Shown piece after piece: positions 12,591-24,950 of a stretch of 64,000 nt of DNA. The notes under the pieces are model-generated. The model had not been told where the DNA came from. It did not search any database and saw nothing but the letters and a program-made list of their open reading frames with translations. The translations under genes were made by a program, and so were the position numbers. The DNA is from Cololabis saira. Lineage: Eukaryota > Chordata > Actinopteri > Beloniformes > Belonidae. Position 1 is the stretch's first letter. Each line of letters opens with the position of its first letter. Location: positions 37,143,005 through 37,207,004 of the forward strand of contig NC_084590.1 in NCBI RefSeq assembly GCF_033807715.1, written 5' to 3'.

Positions 12591-14046
12591 CTCAGCAAAC
12601 AGCTCAATAACAAGGCTGGACAGCCCTGGCAGCAGCCACATTACGAGAGGATGGTCGCAGACCGACCTGCATTGACCTTGATTCTGGCACGTTGTGGCAT
12701 CGTTTTCCTTTATGACAGGCAGCTACACGGCTCCCTTATTAATGCAGTATATCTGTCATCTCTACAAGATCTTGTTACCACAAAAGAGATTTATTCACCA
12801 ATCTAGTTTTTTAAAGTCATTGACAATAACTGCTTTTATGCTTTGATTTTCTATTCCTTTTGTACTTTCCACCAGCGTGTTTTCAAAGTGTACGTAAGCC
12901 CTGTCTGAAAGCCTGATTAAAACCCCATTAATCATGCAGAAAACAAAAATATGTAATCAAAATGGAAATGAGGTAATGGTGGTTTGGCGACAGATGAAGC
13001 AGATAAACTAATTTCTGCTTAAATTGGCCTTTTGCGAAACCCTTTTTGTACTTATTTCTTTCTTTGTCTGCCTATAGTTGTGATGACATCCACTGAATGG
13101 ATATCAAAATGAAGACAATACGATGTCGTTGTGCACTTGATGCTTAGGCACTAGTTTAAGATCAGTTTACCTGTAAAAATGAAAACTACAGATGAAAAAA
13201 AGGTTCTTGCTTTGTCTCCGCCATTAGACAAAAGTAAACAGCATTTTCCAAGTAACCATTAAAATCACTGAAATTGTTCAACTTCTCTTTAGGAGTGTGT
13301 CGCCTTTTGATCAGCCTGTATGAAAGAAATGGGTTCCATAACAAATAATAAATCAGTTCTGTCAACAAGCCCCGGGGTCAGACTCACCACGTCATTATTT
13401 TAAATCCATCTATCAATTTTACAAGCCGCCAGGGTGAAAGAGCTGCAGCCGGTGATGAGATAACATTGAAAGAACTCCTCATGCTCCATCTTCACTTGTC
13501 TTTTGCTTGCAGGGTTCGTCAAACTAAAGGACTTCAACTGCATGGATAGGGAGTCCGATTTTTGTCCATGGTAGTAACTATATCAGTCAAATTGAGTTTG
13601 AGTTACAAAAAAATAAAAAATAAAACCCTGCAAAGCGCTTTTTAATAGGTCTTGGAGGAAAGGCTTTTGATGGAAAGAAATGGAGGCACTCTAGTGTTTG
13701 TGGATGACTCGGGGGGGCAGGAGGCAGGGAGGCAACAGACCTGCTTTTGTATCTTTTAATAACTAGTGAGTTAGCTGCACATGTGCCACACTAATTAGCC
13801 AGTGGGGGTGTTGGGTGCTGTGTCGGGGCTGAAAGTGGATAGTGAGGCAACATCCTGGTTCTTTATCCTGATGCCCTAGAGGCAGCTGGGTACACCACCT
13901 GTTAATGAACCCTGAAGTGGTCTCTAATTGGACCTCTGACAGCAGACCACCAAGGGAATCAAACAGAAAGAGTCATGAAGGCACAGAGGTCACATGTAAC
14001 TAACAAAACGAGAAGTCAAAATGGATAAATACTCAAGAATGAATCT
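12591..14046. other. Non-coding DNA
   Basis: No gene recognised. Confidence 0.6.
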
Positions 14047-14500
14047 TTCTTTATTTCAGCTTGTACAGAACAAGATGAAAAGGAAGAAAAAAAAAAAAAC
14101 AACATTTCTTTTGCCGAAAAGGTGTAGGCTGAAGCCGTAGCTTATAGTGCCTACCCTTTTTTCTTTTGATCAGCAAAAATATGAGACATTAGCTTTTACT
14201 CAGTGAAAACAAACAAAACATAAAGAAGAAAAAAATAAGTAAGACAAAATATAAAATTGACATTTCACATCCTAGAATGTTTTTGATTGTATACTTTATA
14301 ATTATAGTGTTTTATATTTATTTACAATATTTTCTTTAAACAATTTCTTAAACTTGACGATAGAGCGACACATTTTTAGGTTGTTATTACAACTATTCCA
14401 AATTCCTCTAGCCTTAACTGATGTACATCTCTTTTTAATATTAGTTCTTGCTGTCATCATCTCAAACATGAGTTTCCCCTTCAGGTCATAGCGGGTTTCT
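14047..14500 (-). mobile_element. LINE 3' end, minus strand
   Basis: The reverse strand encodes YDLKGKLMFEMMTART, then VKARGIWNSCNNNLKMCRSI and VKFKKLFKENIVNKY, followed by a stop: a non-LTR ORF2 C-terminus. The 3' UTR has a short stem-loop (AAGC/GCTT, 14132-14143), a T-rich (A-rich on minus) tract and AATAAAG near the end. It is 5'-truncated. Confidence 0.7.
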
Positions 14501-16656
14501 TTTATCTGGAACAGGGCCTGAATGCATAAGAACTGTCTTATGCTTATTTATTTAATTTTTTGTTTGTTTTCTTATGTTTCTGAAAGCCCTTGTTGTCTGT
14601 TTTGCACCTCAAGTCCCTTAATTTCTAGTGTATATGCATCCTGCATGAAAAAAGTCACATATTTTAATATTTTGGTTGGCCATCTTTAGCATTGCACAGT
14701 CAGACTGTGACATCAGCCATGTAAGGGTTGACATCCAGGTAGTCAGCTGACCCGATGTGTTTGGGAAGCGTAATGTTGCTGCACCGACCTCAGATCATAA
14801 TTCTGCCTTGACACCGGGCTGCGTGGTACAGTCCAGGAATAAGCCATGCATCCCTTCATCTGTCGCTCTTCTTAACAGGATGTGTCCATCACTCTGGAGA
14901 AGAGAACATCTGGACCACATGTGCTTTTTTCCATTGCTACCATGTATCAATCTATGTGCTCCTGAGGAAAGTGAAGCCTTTTGTTTCGATAACCCCCACT
15001 GATAAGAGGTTTTCTAGAGTCCTCTACACACATGGGATTGCTTGTACTTTCACCATTAAATATTACTGTATGGTCTATATTGTTGATATTCTTTCATTTA
15101 ATTTAACAAAATGTTTCAAATCTATCTCAGATCATGATCATTCAAGACTTTTTTTCTGACCACAATTCTTCCACGAAGATAAAGGTTTGCCACTATCCTT
15201 CCAGGTGTTAATTATGTTTGGAGAGTTCTCGACCCAGTTTCAGAAATAGTTTCAGAAATCTCCTTAGCACCTTCTCTGCCTGATGCAGATCTACAATTCA
15301 AATCTATTATCTCAATGAGCAGTTCAAGGCGAGCTTCTATACTGGTGTATGTTATGTCATGCTATAAGTGTCAGACAACATCACATCTGCTGTTGATGGC
15401 TGTGTTGCTTCACGTCAGACACATTCTCATCTCATGTGTTTCGTGCATCGCTGCGCTTCGTTCATGTGCATGATCCTCAGTAACCTACACGGTTATTTCG
15501 CCTGACTCGCAGGCTGTGCTTTCCTGCAGTGTTGTCAATCAGACGCTGCTCTTCGGCTAAACGAAGAGCAGCGTCTGACGGTGCCAGACAGCATATTTGG
15601 CTCAGCTTGAGATCATTTAACTGTCTCATTAACTGCAGGACTACAGGCACAGCCAGCGGCATGATCACTGCATACGGAGCGCTCTTTGTTTGTACTTTTA
15701 TGAATGTTTTTATTGAAAAGTGTAATTTGTGGTTATTTGCAATGTACAAAGAACCTGCATAGATCTTTGCTGTCAAGTTTGAAATGGTGGGAGTGGCTGA
15801 CAAAGGGACGGGTCACCTTCCACTTCACACTCTGGTGATCTGAAGTACTCTCCAATGAACCATTTTCTTTTTCCCATCTGCTGTTCATCAGAAATGAAGC
15901 CAAATCTCATTGCAGAAAAAGATGTTTCAGACAGACTGCCAGTCACTCAGCCAAAGAGGCTGGATGACTAAGACTCCCCTAACCTCCCCACCATGACCAC
16001 CCAGCCCAAATTAACCCCCCGTCAGTGGTCTACAAAGAGAATGGGCATGGCTGAGCCTGATTTATTTCCCACCGAGCCATCATAAGGGCCCAGTTGGCCT
16101 CCCGTCTTCTGGATGGGCCACACACACGCCCCAGCCTTTCTCTTTCTCTGCCCACCCCCCGGCCAACTGTCCCGCCCTCACACCGCCTGTCGCACACACT
16201 CAACCTGTCAGTCCGTAGATGACGAAGGCACAAAGACAAGCCTGTCTCAAAAGGAACTGATTAGCAATTAATGATGCATCATTGTATTTGCATCAGGAAT
16301 GTGTGCACAGTGTGCGTACGCATATAGAGTGGCATTGTCAATCATGCAGAGCGTGCCCCGACCCTCCCTCCCCTGTCCTGCCATGTGTTCCCTCAGGGTC
16401 CAGCTACTTATGGCCATTGATACGGTGGCGATGACTCTGTTTAACACACACGGGCTCACGCACAAGCCCAAGACCGGACAACCTCACGCTGAGCCCAGAG
16501 AAAAGCTGACACATCACCAAATCAATCTGATGGACCTTCACACATCAGCTGCCTGAAATTTGGGGTTTTAACCTGTCTTATAGGAACATAAATTGGATTT
16601 TTGTAGCTGTGGACAACTGTAACTGTTGATGAAACAGTTTTTTTTATTTTTTTGTA
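14501..16656. other. DNA immediately upstream of robo1 exon 1a
   Basis: Contains the hairpin at 15539 and possibly promoter or 5'-UTR sequence of the long isoform. No TATA box or CpG island is evident. An ATG at 16629 opens a frame overlapping exon 1a out of frame. Confidence 0.5.
15539..15578. repeat. Perfect 17-bp hairpin with 6-base loop
   Basis: TCAGACGCTGCTCTTCG (15539-15555), loop GCTAAA, then CGAAGAGCAGCGTCTGA (15562-15578). There are no mismatches. The function is unknown. Confidence 0.9.
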
Positions 16657-16921
16657 ATGTGGGTTTTCGGACACCAGAGACTGCATTTACAAGGAGGGAC
16701 CCTGGTACTTGTTGGCGTGGTCGCTCTCTGCCTGTGCAAAGGATGCGGAGCGCTGGACTTGTGGGCCTTGGGGGTGGAAAGTGGGCTGAATGCATCCAGT
16801 TTCTCAGTTCCTGTGGTGTTATTGTTGACAGAGACGGGAGTCGCTCATGATGGTGCCAGCGACGGGGCAACAGCAGCTCCCACCTCCGAACATGAAGATG
16901 ACAACACTTTGGGCTACACAG
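16657..16921 (+). CDS. robo1: robo1 alternative first coding exon (long isoform N-terminus), partial gene
   Basis: The open frame starts at ATG 16657 (G at -3; in-frame stop TGA at 16630-16632) and runs 88 codons plus one base to a donor at 16922 (ACACAG|GTACTG, a weaker donor than exon 1b's). Residues about 15-27 form a hydrophobic core (TLVLVGVVALCLC) followed by small residues, as in a signal peptide. An N-A-S glycosylation sequon lies near residue 46. The last residues, PTSEHEDDNTLGYTG, closely match the end of the human ROBO1 long-isoform leader (recalled as PTSDNDDNSLGYTG), which directly precedes SRLRQED. The exon ends in phase 1 and splices in frame to 50371. The earlier part does not resemble the human leader. 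A T-rich tract ending at CACCAG (about 16676) could alternatively be an acceptor, in which case the true start lies in an upstream exon. Robo receptors are single-pass membrane receptors for Slit ligands in axon guidance. Confidence 0.8.
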
Positions 16922-17601
16922 GTACTGGTGCAGCTTTCCGTGACATTTAAAGACTCCATCAACTCAAAAATGTGTTTTGCTGATTTGTAACTTCACTGAA
17001 ATGTTCAAGACTACCTGGATGCATTCACATTCATGTACAGAATACTATGTTTCAAATAGTTGAAGCATGATGTGACATCAGTAGATGTGGAAGAGTCAGA
17101 GGCATCTTGAAACTTGTAAAAATAAAGCTTCCCGGAAGGTTTGAATTACTTTTGAATTACTTACTTTTTACGAATAATCCACAGTTTACAGTACATTCAA
17201 ATTACATCTCTGTGTTTTGACTGCTTCTGGAAGCATTTTTCTTTTTAATTTGGAAAGAGAAAATTAGGCCATCAGTTTAGAAGTTTTTATATCTGTTCGC
17301 ACCTTAGAAGACAGAGCTGCAAAGGGGAGAAAGAAGGGGGAGAAAATGGGCCCTCATCTGAAGGACTAACTCACAAATGCACACAAATGGACACACAAAA
17401 AAAATATAGTCTGGAGAAAATGACACATGTGATCATGCATGTGTTTTGATTGAGGTTTTTTTTTTAAACCTCTTTCTTCAGCATGAGGGGAAAAAATGTT
17501 CAGTGTGTTGTCACAGCAAGGACACGTCCCTCCCAAGTTGATTTACTGGACCTCACACAGCCTTATGGAGAAAAGGGAAACTCAAATTCACAGAGAAAAC
17601 C

Positions 17602-17707
<106 letters not shown>

Positions 17708-17797
17708 TATTTGGCAGCTTGAAATTTAGTTAAAAATCAAAGAAATATCGGACATACAGTTAACATTGCCAACGGTGATGCCGTCATTCTCACTGGC

Positions 17798-17820
17798 ATA
17801 TATATATATATATATATATA
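17798..17820. repeat. (AT)n microsatellite
   Basis: An AT dinucleotide run of 23 bases, close to the (GT)50 tract. Confidence 0.95.
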
Positions 17821-20270
17821 CCTACTGTCCTGTGAGAAACTGTGATCTGATTTCATCCTGCACATCCCATCAACAGCAGGAAAAGAGCTGTTGGAAAAGA
17901 GAAGTTTCTCACGAGGATGCATTGGTCGGTCGTTTCTCTGGGTTCCAGCTACCATGTTTTGTGGCTGCTGACTCATTTGATCAAAGTATAAATTCCAGTC
18001 ACCAAAGAAATCAGATAAGTCCATTCAATCACTGAGAAGCTGGAAATCTGTAGCTTGTTGCCTCCAACATTTAGCAAACTAACAGATGTACTGCTGCAGT
18101 TTTCATTCTGGTATCAGTCAGAAATGTGGTTCATTTGATCATTAATCAAAATGAAACACAACTTTTAAATCCTTCCATGTGAGTGAAAGATGTATTAGAT
18201 GTAAGTTATACTGTATCTGTTTTGCAGTTGGAAGTTTTGATCCTGGGTCCCCTGCTCGCAGGATAAAGAGTTTGATTGTGACTTTCTGAAGAAGTTAGAC
18301 TTAATGAATTCTGGCCCTTTGAATTCCTGCGACTTCTTCATCATCAAACTTAATCCATGCTTTGCCAAGCGGGGTGTGATGTGGCGTGGCCGAAGGCAGG
18401 GAACATGAAGTTCTGAATCTCAGTGGCCAAAACCGGCTCTTGGGGCATGGAATGTCACCTCTCTGGTGGGGAAGGAAAATGGGCTTTTTGCTTGAGGTTG
18501 AGAGATGCTAACTAGATATAATCAGGCTCATAGTGTGGGTCCTGGAAGCAATCTCCTCAAGAGGGGCTGCAGTTTGTTCCACTCTGGAGTAGCCTGAGGA
18601 GAGAGGCGTCGGGTGGAGTGGGATGACTAATAGCCCCCCACCTCTGTATGTTTGGGTTTTCCCAGTGGACGGGGGGGTAGCTTCCCTGTGCTCTCAGGTC
18701 AGCAAATGGGCTTTAACATGGATAAGCGGTAGTTAATGGATCACATTTAGCCAGTTAAACCTTTTTAATGTGAAGTTGTGGCAGTACAAGCAGTACATTT
18801 TTGCTTGTATTATGCTGTATTATGTTGTGTAATATAAACACAGACACCCAGTTTGTTGTGTTGCGATACCGAAACATATGAATGCTGGTATCATTTTGAA
18901 TTCGAGTGCTATTATAAATTCTGAGATAAGTTGTTAGTTGTCGCTCCGAGCAGGCATTGCAGGCTTGAATGAGGCTTTAAAGAGGAAAATCATGTCATAT
19001 CTGCTTCACTGCCTTTTTGTTCATCCTTAGAACGATAAATCTGTCCGGTGGACAGTGCCAGGAGTTCATCTTTAATCTAGCCGTTTAATCCCATCTAGGC
19101 ATGAAAATGAAGGAATCGATCTGGCCAAGTCAGTGAATTGGAAATGAGACTAATGTGCCCTAATACCTCCGTCTGCCCCTGATAGGACAAAGTGGACGGC
19201 TGCCAAAGAGTCCATTTTCAAGGAGCGTGACTTGCTGGACGGGATGTGAGGATAATCTTGACAGCTGCTAGTTTGAGTCGATGTTAAAAGGAACTGCACC
19301 TTCAAGTATCTCCGTTTATAATCTTTCTGAGGTCCAGGTTTGTGTAATTGTGGGCCTTTGTCATGTGATATCAGTGATCCTCGTAGTCAGTGATTATCCC
19401 ACACGTTCTTGTCGTCTATGACCCCTTTTGTAGCGTAACTTTAAATAAATGCCACAATCCTTGATACCAAGACCTGACTTTCATTATAAAACTGAATCAT
19501 CTTTCACGGTTCTGGTAATGGCACGGTAAAGTTTGGATGGCAGTCACCTGCAGCTTACTGTGAATTTTATATGGAACCACAAGCTGACCTGAACTTAGCA
19601 ATACATTAAAAGTGTTTTTTATTGGTCCCCCAACCCACCGACTCTGAGCCATCTTTATATTGTTTCCCGATATCAAAGCCCTTTGCACGGAACCTCCCAT
19701 TCATAATAAATGAAACCGACCTGTGTGAAGGGAGTGAATTAGAGGGGAATGATAAATGTCTTGCTCCTTGCTGGCTGCCTCTCGGCAGGCGAAGCCATAG
19801 AAAAGAGACAAGTCTTTGGTTCTTCTGGCTCAACATGAAAGGCTGAGTCTTACCTCGGGGAGCATTCCCGCACCCATCGCCTGCATTTCCACTGACAGCA
19901 GCTGTAACATTGCATTTGCCACAGATCACCAGGGACATCCGTTTCAGAAAGCTGCTCGATTTGTCAGGTTACGGATATGAAAGGTCGGGAGTAGTGAAGG
20001 GAGATGAAAGTTTCTATGATGTCATCACTCATCGTCGGATCCCGAACCAGTCCAGTCTCACAAGAAAAGGTGTAATACGTGCGTTCCCCACATGTCAAAA
20101 GCATAGTAGCCATTAAGGCACACAATTGTAAGATGGCAGGGTTTCACTATACTCATTTTGTACACCGTAGCAGATACATAGTGCATCTGGGTCACATGAG
20201 GCAACACAAATCAATAGCAATAGAAAAGCAGGGTAAAAAGACTTCATCTATGTTCATACAGTTGTGTTAA

Positions 20271-20628
20271 AGGAGCTTGAGGCCGGATTGAGACAGAATT
20301 TATGAAAATAATTCGTATACGTTTTAAGTTTTCTAGTAATAATGTCAGATGAAGCGTTCCAAACCAAAAAGAATGAGCCCTCTAGTGTATCTCTCCTTTG
20401 CCTTGAACAGGCTGTGTGCTGCAAAATGTGCTGCAATTCGGGCCCAAATTTCCCGCGCTGGGCTGCGGATGTGACGTCACATGACGCTGCATGCACGTTC
20501 TCCCCGTTCTCCCCGTTCTCCCCGTTCTCCCGTGCCGGCTTCACTGTTGGCTGCAGTACCCCCAACGGCCGTCGTGGTGAAGGGTGGCGCTAGAGAGTCT
20601 CATTTCTTAAAAGGAGCCTCATGCTCCT
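20271..20628 (-). mobile_element. TTAA-flanked MITE, copy 2 (inverted relative to copy 1)
   Basis: The same element in reverse orientation, between TTAA at 20267-20270 and 20629-20632. It is 358 bp. It differs from copy 1 mainly by four instead of two units of a 9-bp tandem repeat (GTTCTCCCC, 20497-20532). It also retains TGACGTCA (20472-20479). Confidence 0.85.
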
Positions 20629-20632
20629 TTAA

Positions 20633-23600
20633 ATGGAAATGTTTGCCTGCTCAAATCCTGTACTTGGTTCAGAAAAGAAAAAAGAGTACAAGTACTTGAC
20701 AATTTGCAATCAATTTTATATCATTATCCTTCCTTTCGAAAAAATTTAATGCATTTAAACAATAACATCCCACTTGAGTGGTAGATTATCTTGTGTATAA
20801 ACAATTTCAAGCAATCTTAAAAAGCTTATTGTGTGGTTATTTGTCATAATTTTACCTTGGTGATCTGGAACAGGATGTTTAAATAGGTTCATGTTCATAA
20901 ATCATGTGACGTTTCCCACAATCAACATTGCAGCAGCACTTATTGTCACAGTACAGACTCCTTTTCAGCCCATGTTTTCTTTTAGTTTTTCAAGGCACTT
21001 CTCCAGATAGGCCTGCTCTGCTCTGATTGGTTGTCTGATGAGTCGATAATTTTGGTGAAGGAAACATGATGTGCATTCTTTGTATCAGGTCTACCATTCG
21101 AGACGACGGTTAGCAAATACAACACCTGCATTCCACAGATTGTAGCTGTTTGGGAGCAATGTCTCAAACTAATTGTCTTCAGATTCCTGGACCTTATTAG
21201 GTGGAGACTGTCTGGCGTTTTTTTTTTTCCTCATTGACATGGAGGTGGGGTAGTCTGTGTCTGGATTTGTGGCGCTGACAGCTTTACCACAGGAAAGATG
21301 GAAAGCTCGTTTCTCTCTGCATCCTTTGCCATCATTGCCAGGCTCTTGCACTTGGCCTTGAGTCCCCACCCCAAAAACCAATTTCCTTGACAGTATCACT
21401 CTCAGATATATTACCCAGGAGTCACAGCGGCGGGGTTTGTGTCACATCTCCACGCTACTCATTTCTATTCTCCAATCTTAGTGTCCTGATAATCATGATG
21501 CTTGAAGCCAGCAGAGTGCTACACGCTCAGCCAGCTGCACCCTCACATAAATTTGTAGTACAACAACAGAGATGCATGGCCACCCCTGCAGCAGCAATTC
21601 ACTGGAGATATAATTAGTTATAACTATGCACCAATGCCCTACATGCAGCTTCCCCCCCAGCTTCTGTGCTACCAAGGACAGTAGAGGCTTTTTTGCTCCC
21701 CCATCCAATCTCTTTTCATCCCTCTAATCTGCCCCACTTTGGTTTAGTCCCACCGAAGGAGATGGGCCTATTAGCCCTTCTTGTCGGGATGGGAAATGAT
21801 AGAAATCTGGTCAGGAGGCACTGGAGCGACAGCTGGGATTAGAGATGGGAGTTAGCACGAGTATGCCGGGGTCAGAACTGCCGAAGTCTGTGTGTTGAGA
21901 ATTGAATTGGAATATTCACATTCACCTTTCTAGTGTCCTCAAGATAATTGAGCAGAATATTGGATGGGGTTTTGCTAAGAGCTAACGATCAGCTGCTCCG
22001 GCCACTTCAAACACACTTAATTCAGCAGAGAAGGAATGGGTGTGTTTTCTTTTTCAATGTAAATGAGTCACATTTGTCAGCATGTTTAAGAGCAGCGGCG
22101 AGCGTGTTTCAGCTCGACTTACTTCACAGGAGTTGGTTGTCATATCATTGACTTCATATGAAGATGGTTTCCCAGCTAGGAACAGAAAGCCTGTCACATG
22201 AGACACGAGCCTCAAGCGATACTGCTGCTAACTTTTACAATAAAATGTTTAAATACAGGATTTCAAAGTACCTTTTCATCCACTGAGAAGGAACCCAGGC
22301 TTAACGCTATGGCAGAGGTGTGTTTGTAAGGAACCCAGGAAATATGTGGTACTTTTTCCAAACTCGTGTGTTGTGTCAACACTCTGACTTCTACCATATT
22401 ACATGTATGCATAAAGCCCTTGTTCCCAACGTTTTTATGGAAGAAACAGACACTACCTCAAGGCAATTGTTATGCAGAACCATTTTTGTTTTTTCCTTGA
22501 TTGAGTTACAACACAAGCTTAGTAATATGATTCCTGCTGCACATGAAGTCCGGCTCGAGCGTGGAGCTCGTCTCTGACACTGTGTGCTGTAAGCGGGGGC
22601 CCGGTGACTTCAGTGGGACTGTGTCTCAGCAGGGCTCAGTGTCTCTGGATGAGAAAGGAAATATCATGAGGTGGAGGGCTGTAAATCTGAGCAGCACCTG
22701 CTCCCTAGACGCCGGTGCATGGTGTGAGGTCAGCGGCACCAGATATCCCATCGACCATATTTATTTCATTCATCACAGCACCCATTTGTTTTGGCAGCTG
22801 ATGGCACCGCGGAAAGAAAAAGAAAGAAAAGGCTTTTTATGTGTGACGGAGAGAATATTTTTAGCATGACCCATGCTTTTGTATTTTTTTTTTCCGGTCA
22901 GGGTCTTCAGAGAGACATCAGTCACCGATGCTGGCTCTCAGGAACCAATAAAACCAGAAATACCAAACAATGATACTTTACTTGCAGTTTTCTGGAAAGT
23001 TGCAGTGAGATATCTTACAGTAATATTTTTCTCACGTCTCCAAAATTCTGAACTCTGCAGAAATGTTTCCTGCTGAGGCTTATCCAGAAAATTCTGAAAA
23101 AAAGCTATTTGTAATTTGCTTTTAACTTATCCATCCATTCATTTTCTATACCCGTTTTATCCTTTGCAGGGTCACGGGGGTCTGCTGGAGCCTATCCCAG
23201 CTCATTACAGGAGAGAGGCAGGGGTTCACCCTGGACAGGTCGCCAGTCCATCACAGGGCTGCTTTTAACTTATTTTCATTAAATATATGTCATTCAACTC
23301 ACAAAACTGCAAAGTATGAATTTGGATACTGAGTTACTTTGGTTTCCTTTGGCTTGATTGGGGTCAAATATCTCATTAAGATGAGTTATCAAGGTTTTGC
23401 TCTCCGCATTCATGACCCCGGGAGCAGTGGAACACTTTGCTGCAACTTGGGAGCGGTGCTGCATCGTCTCCGGGGCTTATAACGTCCCTCTGCAGCAAAC
23501 TGACATCACAATGGAAAACTTTCATAGCTTGCTGTAGTGGGGGTTCTGTTCAGACCGGTTGTTTAGGTATTCAGTCACAGGCAGAAAACATTCGGTCAGT

Positions 23601-24942
23601 TCCGCTTTAATCAACAACACATTTTTGCATTACGAGGCTACAGAAAAGCGTAGAACGTGAAGGCTCGCTAGCAGTTATCTGAGGCCATGTGAAAAGTGGG
23701 AGCTTTCAGAGTGAGCCCTGCTTTCAGTCAGGGTCTTGTCTTGATTCTCGCTGCCATATTATTGGCTGAGGCCCACATGTACATAGAACAAAAGAATGCT
23801 TTGGCTCAGTTACTCACAATCCTCCTGTCACTCATTAAAGCTCCTGAGTATTTAAACCAATTTAGCCAATTACGCATGAAATTCAACGCTGTTTCTGTTT
23901 CTGTGCGTTTCTGCGAAGGAAAAAGTGCAGTTCATCACTCAGCAAGCTGCTCACAATGAAGAGTCTTATCTAATTTTGTTCAAATCTTGTCTCCATATTA
24001 CGTGAGCACAGTTGTGCAAAAAGACAAATTGAATGGCGTGGAACTCAAATGATGCCCTTTAAATCCATGCGATGAATGGTTGCTGGCATAATAAACGTCA
24101 TATCTTCCCATATGGAACACGATCTCCCGAGAGCATAGTCTGAACAGAAGCAGCTAACTAACGCTCCTCCGACAGCGGTGCAGAGCCCTGATGCTAACTT
24201 CCTGCAGGCATTGTTGCTGCAAATATTCCAACATCTGACTGTATTTTGATGCCGATGCCAGGATGTTGCGTGATAGCAGGGTTATTTTAATCAGCCTCCA
24301 CAGGCCTTGTTGGGGCTGATGCTAAACAGATGCTAATGCGAGGCCCGTTAAAAGACACGGGGAGAGAGGGATTCAGTGTGTGCATCCGAGCGTAAATGCA
24401 ACAGCCTGTTTATCGCCTCATCCTGCTTTGTACGCCAAACCTCTTTGAGGAATCCTGCAAGGCACCCCAGCTTTCATTTTCCTCCTTGTCTGGCCTCCTC
24501 CTCACGCCTTACATTTCTTGCAGCAGCATCATGCATGGGGGGCATTCCCTGAGCAGAAACAGATTTGCTTGGATCCCTATCGTTTTTTTTTTATTATGTC
24601 TATAAGCTGAACAGAGAGACTATAAAAAACTAGAATGTGTTTACACTGTTTTTATGTTTTGTACAACACTTTCAGTTGCTTTCTAATGACCGTAGTCTCT
24701 GGCATACACTCGGTCGCCTCAAAACTATTTTTTTTTTTGTCGTATCCAGCTTTTAAAAGACACTTTTGCATGTGTCTTGAGTTCATACGAGTGAATAGGC
24801 TGTATTCTGGGATGAAATCCAGTGATACATTATATGTCCAGCTGAAGAGACCGAGTAATTGCTCATAGGTGACAGGCACTTTCAGAGGGCCAGACCGACA
24901 CAGAAGTGCCCGTCATAGATGGTCCGGAAAAAGCTACTGCAA
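20633..24942 (+). other. robo1 intron sequence
   Basis: Unique non-coding DNA apart from the small retroposon at 23131-23259. No exon with conserved coding content was found. Confidence 0.6.
23131..23259 (-). mobile_element. Short retroposon copy with 14-bp target duplication
   Basis: On the minus strand it reads GATGGACTGGCGACCTGTCC, then GAGCTGGGATAGGCTCCAGC and TGACCCTGCAAAGGATAAAA, ending in GAATGGATGG. Perfect 14-bp direct repeats TGCTTTTAACTTAT flank it (23117-23130 and 23260-23273). It is a 5'-truncated target-primed insertion of the family seen at 10.5 kb. Confidence 0.85.
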
Positions 24943-24950
24943 CGGCACAC

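Noticed and set aside
23696..23959. 87-codon frame with a hydrophobic N-terminal segment
   Set aside because: Starts at a non-ATG codon, lacks donor context and known homology; treated as chance.
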